From Pirellulaceae bacterium (GTDB taxonomy: Bacteria; Planctomycetota; Planctomycetia; Pirellulales; Pirellulaceae): DNA of 44,495 nucleotides. The DNA lies in contig JADHUC010000054.1 of NCBI GenBank assembly GCA_016784735.1, forward strand, positions 1-44,495. Reading direction: 5' to 3'. Positions 7,333 through 15,558 of the stretch are shown here, in pieces. The position numbers and the translations under genes are program-made. The notes under the pieces are model-generated. The model had not been told where the DNA came from, searched no databases, and saw only the letters and a list, made by a program, of their open reading frames with translations. How positions within the stretch are numbered: position 1 is the stretch's first letter; every line of letters starts with the position of its first letter.

Positions 7333-9975
7333 TCAATCTGCAATCTGCTTCTTGAGCCAGCCCTGCAGAACAGTGCTCTCTTGAAAATAGGTCTCGTCGT
7401 TGAAGCGCAGGTTGTTGCGTTTGAAGTACTGGCGGTCGACATCCAGGGACAGGTCGCAATCAAAGCGGGCCAGAATCGAGTTGTTGTTTCCGCTCTCCTT
7501 GTCCATGATGTGGCACAGTCCCCAGGTGATCCCGCGGCCGTTGCCGTTGTCAGCAAAGGCGTCTGGCACAAACGGCCCCGGCGCCACCGGCGGAATCTGG
7601 ATCAGGGACTTCACCTCGAAGTTGATGCCGTCGGGGGCGAACTGCACGGTGTTCTTCTCAGCACCGTCCAGGCTGACAATGGCGGCCACCCCGCCCTTGA
7701 ACGGGAACATGCAGGTTTCGTGGCCGGAGTTGACGACTGGATTCAGCGGCGATTTCTTGAAGGGACCAAGCGGGTGTTCGGCAATCGCTACGCCCTGCGC
7801 GCGGACAATGGTTCCGTCGCGGCCGCCCTTCTGTGGAGAACCCTTGTAATAGAGATGAATCTTCCCGTTGTAGATGATTGTGTACGGATCGTGGATGGCA
7901 TTGGCGTCCCAGTCCTCGGGCCCTCCGAAATCGACCACCACCCTACCCAGCGGCTTCCACGGGCCGTAGGGCGAGTCCGCTTCGGCAACGGTTACGGCGG
8001 CACGATCGCCGACAGCCAGCCCGGGAATCTCGTTGAATCCCTGGTAATAGAGGTAGTACTTCCCTTTCCAGATCAGAATGTCGGGCGTGGAGATCGAGCG
8101 CCAGCCGTACTGTGGCTTCGGCAGACGCGCCACAGCCGGTTTCTCGTCCTCTCTCCAGGTCCATCCATCTTTGCTGGTGGCGTGCCATAGATCACACAGA
8201 TCCCAGTCGAACGATGGTACTGTGTCGGTCGCCCCCTTCCCGCCGGCCGGAACGCCCGCGGCTTTGCGGCAGGTGTACCAGACGTGATAGACGCCATCGA
8301 TCAGCAGCACCTTCGTCGGATCGCGACGCGAGATACTCGATTTCAGCTCCAGGCCTTCAAGCGGCGTGTACTTGAAATTGGAGTAGAGTTCGTTGCCGCG
8401 ATCCTCATGTGGATTCCACTGATCGTATAGCCGCGCCACCGCGGCACTTACCGGGTAGTCCGGCTTCTGGGTCGGAATCAGCGCCGGAAATTCCGCCCTG
8501 CTCGGCAATGTCTCATCATAGAACTGATAGTCTTTGTGGTTGTGCAGATGCTTCTCGCGGGCGGGCGGCGATCGGTAGGTATTCAACCATTGGGCCGCTT
8601 TGGGCTGCTTGAAGAACGGATGATCGTCAGTCAGGCCAGGGTGTTGGGCGAGGACCGCTTCGAGTTGGGTCCTCACGTTGGCATATTCCGGTGACCTCTC
8701 GGCTCGTCGGTAGCCCCGGCCGTCGTGGCTCGTGCCGCAGAAGTAGAAACGCCCATGAGGCACTTCCAGGATAGGTGAGACGACCTCAAGCAAATGAGTC
8801 CGGGTGCGAACGAGCCGGGTGCCGCCGATGAAGCCAAGAATGAAGTCGCGGTGAACGTCGGTCTGGCCTGTGACGAACGGCTTCATGCTTTTCCCGTCTA
8901 CTTCGTATCCGTCGGGCAACTCGGCACGGGCGAAATCGACCAACGTGGGCAGGATGTCAGATAGGTCGCAGATCTCGCCGGTTGCGCCCCGCTTCTTGAT
9001 GCCGGTGCCGTAGACGATAAACGGCACGCGGCAGCCACGTTCGACGCCTCGTGATTTGGCCGTGACCGCTGTGCCGTTGTCCGAGCAGAAGATGAAGACC
9101 GTTTTGTCAAGCACGTTCAAATCACGGACTTTTTGCTCAAGCCGCCCCACCAGAATATCGATGTAGTCGTTCAGCGCGCGGAAACGTTTCGGGATATCCG
9201 CTTTGGGGCCGGCCATTTCGCCCGGCGCGCCGTAAATCGGGCACGTCGTATGACCCTGCCGTGTGCCGTGCGGGGCGACCATGGGATAGTAGGCCAGGAA
9301 GGGCTTACCGACCCGCACATTTCGTTCCATGAAGTCGCAAAGGAAGTCCGTGAAGATCGTGGGGCCAAAATCTTCCGGCTTTGTCAGGACCACTTCGTGA
9401 TTCTTGATGATGCACGGATGCCAGTATCGGGACGTCGTCGAATCGTCTTCAAAGGCGCCTTCGTGCTTGGGGCTGCCGGGCAGCTTGTCGAGTTCCCGCT
9501 GGCCTTCCCAGAGGCAGTACTCGTCGAAGCCGACGATCGGCTGGCTTGGGTGCTCGGCACCACCCACGTGCCATTTGCCGGCCACGGCTGTGGCATAACC
9601 GGCCTGTTGCATCAGCTTGCCGAAGCTGTGATGGTACCGGAACAAATCGTTACTGCCATCCGCTTGCGGCGTGGAGAATCCGTTGCTCCAAAAGCCCGTG
9701 CGCGAAGCATAACGCCCTGTCATGATCTGAGCCCGAGCCGGACAACAGAGCGCCGATGCCCAAGCTGTCTGAAACATGACTCCTTCCCGGGCCATCCGGT
9801 CGAGGTTCGGCGTCTTTGCATCGGTGCAACCGTAGCAGCCGAACATTTCTGGGCTCACATCGTCCGCCATGATCAAGACGATGTTCGGTTGGCTGGATAT
9901 GGCCGTGTTGCAGAACAGCAATGTGCCCAACGGGAGGAATGCTATGATTGTCCGGATTCGGATTGATGTAGTCAT
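7333..9975 (-). CDS. Sulfatase-GH117 fusion enzyme
   Basis: An 880-residue bifunctional exported protein. Residues 1-28 form a signal peptide; about 29-440 are an S1 sulfatase with metal-binding NIVLIMADD (Asp38, Asp39) and the formylglycine site Cys77 in C-C-P-A-R, followed by QIMTGRY, GKWHVGG and FIFCSDNGTAV. About 500-880 form a complete GH117 propeller: WNPHEDRGNELYSNFKYTPLE, SRRDP with Asp552, IHDP with Asp696 and NSGHETCMFPF with His752. The CxPxR site has Ala where Ser is usual and a second Cys at X; both are tolerated in S1 sulfatases. Fusing desulfation to glycoside cleavage suggests the two act on the same terminal residue. It lies 12 bp downstream of a sulfatase gene and 12 bp upstream of the GH117 paralogue. 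I see no frameshift at the junction. Confidence 0.93.
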   Translation of the reverse strand: MTTSIRIRTIIAFLPLGTLLFCNTAISSQPNIVLIMADDVSPEMFGCYGCTDAKTPNLDRMAREGVMFQTAWASALCCPARAQIMTGRYASRTGFWSNGFSTPQADGSNDLFRYHHSFGKLMQQAGYATAVAGKWHVGGAEHPSQPIVGFDEYCLWEGQRELDKLPGSPKHEGAFEDDSTTSRYWHPCIIKNHEVVLTKPEDFGPTIFTDFLCDFMERNVRVGKPFLAYYPMVAPHGTRQGHTTCPIYGAPGEMAGPKADIPKRFRALNDYIDILVGRLEQKVRDLNVLDKTVFIFCSDNGTAVTAKSRGVERGCRVPFIVYGTGIKKRGATGEICDLSDILPTLVDFARAELPDGYEVDGKSMKPFVTGQTDVHRDFILGFIGGTRLVRTRTHLLEVVSPILEVPHGRFYFCGTSHDGRGYRRAERSPEYANVRTQLEAVLAQHPGLTDDHPFFKQPKAAQWLNTYRSPPAREKHLHNHKDYQFYDETLPSRAEFPALIPTQKPDYPVSAAVARLYDQWNPHEDRGNELYSNFKYTPLEGLELKSSISRRDPTKVLLIDGVYHVWYTCRKAAGVPAGGKGATDTVPSFDWDLCDLWHATSKDGWTWREDEKPAVARLPKPQYGWRSISTPDILIWKGKYYLYYQGFNEIPGLAVGDRAAVTVAEADSPYGPWKPLGRVVVDFGGPEDWDANAIHDPYTIIYNGKIHLYYKGSPQKGGRDGTIVRAQGVAIAEHPLGPFKKSPLNPVVNSGHETCMFPFKGGVAAIVSLDGAEKNTVQFAPDGINFEVKSLIQIPPVAPGPFVPDAFADNGNGRGITWGLCHIMDKESGNNNSILARFDCDLSLDVDRQYFKRNNLRFNDETYFQESTVLQGWLKKQIAD

Positions 9976-9987
9976 TTGGGTGCGATC

Positions 9988-11466
9988 CTATCTCGTAGCT
10001 GCGTTTGTCGGAACGCGGGTTATGCCAACGGCTACAGGACCATACTCCTTCCGGATAGTGCTCTTCTCGTCCAGTACACGTTGGAACAAGACTCGTTTTG
10101 CTTCGCCTTCCGGTTCGGCTTCACCGTCGGGAATCGGGGATTTCTCGTCGGGGTCGTTCTCCAAATCGAAGAAGTTGCCGCTATTGAGCAGCTTCCAGCG
10201 ACCGTCATGGACCCAACGCGTCGGTTGGCTCTTCCGTAGTTGCTTGGCAGATTTCCGTTTGCTGATGGCCTCATTGGGTTCAGCCGGAGGGGCTTCCAAG
10301 TCGGATGACTCACCATCGCAGTCGTACTTGCCTTTTTCATAGTAGCAATAGATGTACGGTTTCGGATTGCCCGGCTTGCCGAGTAACTGTGGAAGAAACG
10401 AAACGCCGTCGAAGTGCAGGCCATCGGGCACCTCAGCTTTCGCCATTTCGACAAAGGTGGGCATCATGTCATTGAAGTCGATCAGATCGTTGCACACGCG
10501 ACCCGCAGGCAGGGTACTTTTCCAGGAGGCAATCAGCGGAACGTGAGTACTCACGTCCAGCTTGCGCCCTTTGCCGCCCTGGACTGTGCGTCCCCGGAAC
10601 TTCGATGTCAGCTTCTTGTCCGTTCCGTTATCTCCAGTGAAGAGAACTAGCGTGTTTTCGGCGAGACCTTCGTGCTCCAGGTGATCCAAGATTCGTCCGA
10701 CGATCTTGTCAGTGTACTTGACCATGCCGGCGAAGTACGCGAGGTCGCGTTTTGGCTTCGTTGCTGGATCGTATCCTGGAGTGTCCGGCGTGGGATGCGT
10801 TGGGCCGTGCGTCAACGCCATGGGGTAATAGGCGAAGAAAGGCCGGGTTTTGTTACGCGAAATGAAGTCGAGCAGATAGTTGCAGAAGATGTCGGGACCG
10901 AACTTGCCTTCCGTGTCCGGCAGCAACGTTCCATTGGCCTTGACCGTCGGGTTCCAATAGCGCGATCCGCCGGTTGCCTCGTCCATTTCCCAAAGGCACC
11001 ATTCGTCGAAGCCGGACTGGTCAGGATGCGTGCCGGGATACCGTTGCCCTCGTCCGGAGAGCTGCCATTTGCCGGTGGTACAGGTCGCGTAGCCCGCAGC
11101 GCTCAGGATATGACCGAAGGTGAGTTCTTTCGGATGCAGCGAACCGAAGGCCCAGTAGTTTCGCGAGTTGCACCGGCCCGTCATGATCTGCACTCGCGTA
11201 GGAGTGCAAACGGGCTGGGAGTGGCACTGAGTGAACCGCATGCCGTCCGCTGCCATGTCGTCCAGCCTTGGTGTCCGATAGGACTCGCCGCCGTTGCAGG
11301 TTACACATTCGTAACCGAAATCGTCGGCCATGATCAGGATGATGTTTGGCCGGTAGTCCGAACGTGACTCGGCGCCCACCGTCTTCGTCGACGCGCTCCC
11401 CACAAAAGTGAGTGCAATCAGTGCCAACGTCGCGCCAGGCAATCTCTTTATGTTTGCTATCTTCAC
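9988..11466 (-). CDS. S1 family sulfatase, GTG start
   Basis: A 492-residue exported sulfatase that would hydrolyse sulfate esters of a carbohydrate. The frame is open further upstream, to 11526, but I chose the GTG at 11466: it overlaps the TGA of the preceding fucosidase gene (GTGA), follows GAGGCGAGCAA, and places a normal signal peptide (KRLPGATLALIALTFVGSAS) at the start. Visible sites are NIILIMADD (metal-binding Asp pair), Cys87 in C-T-P-T-R as the formylglycine precursor, GKWQLSG, FTGDNGTD and THVPLI. The C-terminus ends with the weak LENDPDEKSPIPDG segment common in planctomycete sulfatases. It is the tenth gene counted from the ECF sigma gene in the minus-strand operon (remnant excluded) and is translationally coupled to a GH29 gene. 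Substrate specificity cannot be read from the sequence. Confidence 0.94.
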   Translation of the reverse strand: MKIANIKRLPGATLALIALTFVGSASTKTVGAESRSDYRPNIILIMADDFGYECVTCNGGESYRTPRLDDMAADGMRFTQCHSQPVCTPTRVQIMTGRCNSRNYWAFGSLHPKELTFGHILSAAGYATCTTGKWQLSGRGQRYPGTHPDQSGFDEWCLWEMDEATGGSRYWNPTVKANGTLLPDTEGKFGPDIFCNYLLDFISRNKTRPFFAYYPMALTHGPTHPTPDTPGYDPATKPKRDLAYFAGMVKYTDKIVGRILDHLEHEGLAENTLVLFTGDNGTDKKLTSKFRGRTVQGGKGRKLDVSTHVPLIASWKSTLPAGRVCNDLIDFNDMMPTFVEMAKAEVPDGLHFDGVSFLPQLLGKPGNPKPYIYCYYEKGKYDCDGESSDLEAPPAEPNEAISKRKSAKQLRKSQPTRWVHDGRWKLLNSGNFFDLENDPDEKSPIPDGEAEPEGEAKRVLFQRVLDEKSTIRKEYGPVAVGITRVPTNAATR

Positions 11467-12971
11467 TTGCTCGCCTCTCGAACGGTTCGCTCCGCGGTGA
11501 TCCTCAATACATAGGCGTATTCGCACGGTTTATCCCCGGGCATGGTAACTACAAGACCACGCGACTCCTGCTTGAACGCGAGCTTCTTGTCGTATCCGAC
11601 CAGGGACACGCCCGTGATTGCTCCCTCAAGGTGAGGCGAACTGCTGCCGAGCGAACGTATGACTAGTTCGTTTCCCGGCCAGTCGAGGCTGATGGCGTAG
11701 AGCGTCTCGCCTTTCGTGGTGAAACGGATGTCTCGAGCCGTGTAGTCAGCCTTACGTCGTGCTCGTTTGCCGCCGGCCACCTTTGTCGGCCCCTCGCCGA
11801 ACACTTTCCAAGGTCGACTGCCGTAGATCGCCTCGCCGTTGACCTCCAGCCATTGCCCCATGCCCAGGAGTATCTGTTGCGCTTCTTCGGGGATCGTTCC
11901 ATCGGGTTTGGGGCCGACGTTCAGTAGCATCACACCGTTCTTACTCACAATGTCGATGAGTTCGTCGACAAGATAGTCGGATGTGTAATACTTGATGTCG
12001 TTGATATAGCCCCAGGAGTTCTGGTAGACCGACGTGTCGGTTTCCCAGGGTGTCGGAAGAATCTCGGCCGCGCGACCTCGTTCGAAGTTCAGAATGCCGA
12101 CGCCTTCGGGCAGGTCTTCGCCTTTTTTGGTCACGGCGACCTGTTTGCCTGCGGCTTCTGCTCGGTTGTAGTAGTAGGCAAGCAACTCGCGCTTGTAAGG
12201 ATCGTAATGCGATCTGCCCCAACCGCCGTCGAACCAGATCATGGCCGGATCGTATTTGTCGACTACCTCGACAACCCGAGCTCTCCAGTCCTTCAGATAC
12301 GCTTCACTCGGCGGAGCACCCGGTTCGTGGATCGGGCCGTAAATGCTGCCTAGGTAGGCGTATCTCGGATCGTTCGTATCGAAATCGCCTTCATGCGGAT
12401 AATACTGCCAGTTGCGTGCGTGATGGAATGTGGCGATGAACTTCATTCCGCGTTTTTTGATAGCGGCGGCCAGCTTGCCAGTTACGTCAACCTTCGGCCC
12501 CTTGTCTGCACAGTCCCATTCGGTCAAGGCACTATCCCACATGGCGAATCCGTCGTGGTGCTCGGCACAAGGCCCAGCGAACTTAGCGCCTGATTTCAGG
12601 AACAACTCCGCCCAGTCGTCGGCGTCGAACTTCTCGCCCGTGAACATGGGCAGGAAGTCCTTGTAGCCGAATTCTTCCGGCGGACCGAAATGCTTGGTGT
12701 GCCAGCCGTAGAAATCCTTGTTGCGGAATCCGTCCTTCATGTACATGCCGTGGGGATACCATTCGGTGACGTGGGCGGGGACGGAGTAGATGCCCCAGTG
12801 TGTGTAGATACCGAACTTGCCGTCTTGAAACCACTCGGGAATCGGATAGGTAGCCAGCGATTCCCAGGTTGGCTCATAGGGTTCCCCCGCGTGGAGTTGG
12901 AGCGGGAGGGTCAGCAGTGCCGCCAGCGACCCAAGGCAAAGGTATCGAAAAATGGTACTGGTTGTTGTCAT
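11463..12971 (-). CDS. GH29 alpha-L-fucosidase
   Basis: A 502-residue exported GH29 enzyme. Signal peptide residues 1-28 (LCLGSLAALLTLPLQLHA). The core shows IPEWFQDGKFGIYTHWGIYSVPAH, EWYPHGMY, AEHHDGFAMW (His138, His139, Asp140), and MIWFDGG with the expected nucleophile Asp248. NGVMLLNVGPKPDGTIP and the C-terminal beta-sandwich (TTKGETLYAISLDWPG) complete the family pattern, and the length is normal. The acid/base residue is variable in GH29 and I do not assign it. The gene starts 24 bp after the GH-D-like gene and its stop overlaps the GTG of the next sulfatase. Together with the sulfatases it suggests removal of fucose from a sulfated fucose-containing glycan; a sulfatase probably has to act first on the same residue. 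Confidence 0.96.
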   Translation of the reverse strand: MTTTSTIFRYLCLGSLAALLTLPLQLHAGEPYEPTWESLATYPIPEWFQDGKFGIYTHWGIYSVPAHVTEWYPHGMYMKDGFRNKDFYGWHTKHFGPPEEFGYKDFLPMFTGEKFDADDWAELFLKSGAKFAGPCAEHHDGFAMWDSALTEWDCADKGPKVDVTGKLAAAIKKRGMKFIATFHHARNWQYYPHEGDFDTNDPRYAYLGSIYGPIHEPGAPPSEAYLKDWRARVVEVVDKYDPAMIWFDGGWGRSHYDPYKRELLAYYYNRAEAAGKQVAVTKKGEDLPEGVGILNFERGRAAEILPTPWETDTSVYQNSWGYINDIKYYTSDYLVDELIDIVSKNGVMLLNVGPKPDGTIPEEAQQILLGMGQWLEVNGEAIYGSRPWKVFGEGPTKVAGGKRARRKADYTARDIRFTTKGETLYAISLDWPGNELVIRSLGSSSPHLEGAITGVSLVGYDKKLAFKQESRGLVVTMPGDKPCEYAYVLRITAERTVREASK

Positions 12972-12995
12972 GATTTCCGATCGTAAGCGTAGGGT

Positions 12996-15554
12996 TCAAC
13001 GGGGAGCTTCGGAGAGGATGTTTTGTGTGAGACGCCGGTAGCCGTGCGAGATGGCAAAGGGCAACCCTGCTTCGAGGGCCTCGGCGGGGGCATCGACTTG
13101 ACGATCCACGACCAGCCACACTTCCGTTGGGACTTTGCGCGCTGGGGCATCATTTCGGCCGTCTGCCGAGTTCCTTGAACCGCTGACCGCAATTGTGCGG
13201 CCTCGGTGGTCACGTAAATCGTATCGGGCGATCGTCCAGCGCGTGGCTTGTTGCCGCTGATCGGGAGTGACCGATTTGCCGTCAATTCCGATGGCCGTGT
13301 CGACGGCCGCCCAGGTTTGCACGAGCAGGTCGTAGCGGGCGAAGTCTTCATCCGGGACGTTCAGATGGAGCAAGAATGTGCCGTCACCGCTTTCTGCTCG
13401 AGATGCTGGAAGCGGATTAGGGCAGGCGGGCGATGTGCGCTCGGACGTTCCCGGTTCGATTTCGAGAACCATTACCGAATCACCGGGCACGTTGATCTCG
13501 ATCGGTTGACCGGAGACGAGTTTCCAGGGCATGACTTCGACGAATGGATAGATCACCCGCGCCCGATAGTCGTGTCCCGCCTCGCCTCGAAAATAGACCG
13601 AGCGATCGAACGGTACTTCGAGCACTTGCTCTGCACGATCCGGGTTGCGGATCGTAGCGATCGCCCGGCCGTCGACCCAACTGATGTAACCGTAGACGGC
13701 ACCGGCGCCGGGATCGCCGCCCACGTAAACGGTATTGATCAGCCGATGCTGATTTTTCTGGGCCCAAGCGGCCGCCTTGCCGAGCACTTTCCAGTGCGCG
13801 TCGTTCAGCAACTCGGGCGTGATGTAGAGTTCCTTGACCATGGTGCCGCGGGCCAGATGCATCACGACGTAATCGGACCATTCGTGCAGCGGGTCGCGGA
13901 AATCCGTATAGGGTTTCTTCTTCGAGAACAGGATGCCGTGGGTCATCAGGTTGGCCACGGGCAGAATCGGCCGCGCACATCGCTGCGGGTTGTTGAAGCT
14001 TTGGAAGAGCCACGAATCGCGGTAGGTCGTAGCATTATCGCGCAGCGAAACCTGGGGCCAGCCGGTGTTGTTGCCGCTGTCACCCGACATCATCCACAGC
14101 GTGTCGACGTGCTGGAGCCACCACGGCGAAAACCACGAGCCGTTGGTGTAGTTCTGGAATACGTGCGGATTCAGACTGCGTTCAAAGGCCAGTAGTTCGA
14201 GCGTCACGTCCAGGCAGCGTTCTCGCGCATGGCGCTCGGTGATGTAATGGGACGTGAAGTTGTGGTTGAAGTCGTGTTTGATGTAGTCGACGCCAACATC
14301 GGTCAGCAAGTAGCGGATGGCCTGCTTCAGGTCGTTTTGGTACTTGGACTGGAGAATGTCGAAATACTCCTTCCCTTGCATCCAGCGCCGTGACCTGTCG
14401 AAGCTGTCTGTATATGCCGAGCGATAGCCGATCTTCTGGCCTCGTGACAGGCTGTTGTTCGTGCCGTCCAGGGAGATCCAGATGCCCAGTTTCGTGCCGA
14501 GTTGTTCGAGCGATTGCCGAATCTTCGGAAGGGGCTCGTGGGTGGGATTGTCCTGCGGCTGATAGATGGATTGAAACGACTTGCCGTCCTGCCAACCGTG
14601 ATCGGGAACCATGGCATCCAGATGAGCGTCGTGTTCGGCCAGACGCTCGAAAATCGGACGGGCCGTTCCTTCCACAAACGTCTCGTTCGTGATGAACTTC
14701 GCTTGGGCGCTGTACCAGTTGTTGAAGTGCAAGTGACTGCGGGGGCGCTTGCGTGTTCGGGCGACGTGGTCGAGTAAGGCTAACTCGGCGTTCTCGCCGA
14801 GCGTGCGGCTGATTCCAACGACCGCCTGTTTGCTAACGATCCCCCATGACTCGTCGCTCTGCACACGGGGATACCCCGGATAATGGAACAGCGTCACCAA
14901 GCCGTTGCGCGGCTCGAATTCCCGCTCGCGGCCTTCGAGTTCGACGTCATAGAACCAGCGGTAGTTGTAGTCGGGCTCGATGCAGTCGTTGCTGTGCCAA
15001 CTAAAGAAGCCGGGGTACTCGATGCCGAAGAACCAGTTTCCGATAAATACGGGCTGCCCGAATCCGCCACGCGACGCCTGTTGGGCCGTCGAAAATCGCT
15101 CGACCTGTAGTCGATCAATTATCTGGCCTTCCCTCATCGCGAGTGAAACGGTCTTGTGGTGCGTGGGGCCAGTGCCTAGCGCGTAAGCTACTATTACCTG
15201 TTTCGGCGCAGGCTCCGGTAGGGGTTGACGTTGCCGGTAAGAGACGCGGACCGTCATCACGCCGTCCGCTTCTGAACGGACGGGTGGACCGATCGCAACG
15301 TAATTAGCGACTGTCCAACCTTGTTCGCTAGCAAGAGGAAGAATGTGGAATTCGTCGCTCTGGACTTCAATGGCGTCGCTACCGTCCGCGCGGGCGAATC
15401 GTATGGTTCGCCAACTCCCATCGACTCGACGCAATTCGCGCTGGACGTACCGGTTCTTCAGAACCAACGAGTCAGCCTCGGCCGCTCGCGCGGAACCGGC
15501 CGTCGCCGCGATGATCAAGGTGACAGTCAAGCTGCCGAGCTTCGAAAGACGCAT
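12996..15554 (-). CDS. Exported clan GH-D-like glycosidase (GH36/GH27/GH31 type)
   Basis: An 852-residue protein. The start at 15554 gives a signal peptide (KLGSLTVTLIIAATAGSARA) four bases after the preceding stop; an open extension to 15710 would overlap the sulfatase and lacks export character. An N-terminal beta-sandwich (about 25-270) precedes a TIM barrel with LHFNNWYSAQA, VPDHGWQDGK, LGTKLGIWISLDG, VDYIKHDFNHNF (candidate nucleophile Asp428) and WMMSGDSGN (candidate acid/base Asp492), then a C-terminal beta domain and a further sandwich from about 720. This layout matches alpha-galactosidase-like enzymes of clan GH-D. The nucleophile strand normally reads YxKWDxN, so the HDFN variant points to an uncommon subfamily. 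In this cluster it may remove an alpha-linked galactose or related branch sugar, but that is inference. Confidence 0.75.
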   Translation of the reverse strand: MRLSKLGSLTVTLIIAATAGSARAAEADSLVLKNRYVQRELRRVDGSWRTIRFARADGSDAIEVQSDEFHILPLASEQGWTVANYVAIGPPVRSEADGVMTVRVSYRQRQPLPEPAPKQVIVAYALGTGPTHHKTVSLAMREGQIIDRLQVERFSTAQQASRGGFGQPVFIGNWFFGIEYPGFFSWHSNDCIEPDYNYRWFYDVELEGREREFEPRNGLVTLFHYPGYPRVQSDESWGIVSKQAVVGISRTLGENAELALLDHVARTRKRPRSHLHFNNWYSAQAKFITNETFVEGTARPIFERLAEHDAHLDAMVPDHGWQDGKSFQSIYQPQDNPTHEPLPKIRQSLEQLGTKLGIWISLDGTNNSLSRGQKIGYRSAYTDSFDRSRRWMQGKEYFDILQSKYQNDLKQAIRYLLTDVGVDYIKHDFNHNFTSHYITERHARERCLDVTLELLAFERSLNPHVFQNYTNGSWFSPWWLQHVDTLWMMSGDSGNNTGWPQVSLRDNATTYRDSWLFQSFNNPQRCARPILPVANLMTHGILFSKKKPYTDFRDPLHEWSDYVVMHLARGTMVKELYITPELLNDAHWKVLGKAAAWAQKNQHRLINTVYVGGDPGAGAVYGYISWVDGRAIATIRNPDRAEQVLEVPFDRSVYFRGEAGHDYRARVIYPFVEVMPWKLVSGQPIEINVPGDSVMVLEIEPGTSERTSPACPNPLPASRAESGDGTFLLHLNVPDEDFARYDLLVQTWAAVDTAIGIDGKSVTPDQRQQATRWTIARYDLRDHRGRTIAVSGSRNSADGRNDAPARKVPTEVWLVVDRQVDAPAEALEAGLPFAISHGYRRLTQNILSEAPR

Positions 15555-15558
15555 CTCT

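Noticed and set aside
6217-8190. Long plus-strand open frames opposite the GH117 and fusion genes
   Set aside because: Both strands cannot be coding here; the minus-strand products carry catalytic motifs and the plus-strand ones do not.
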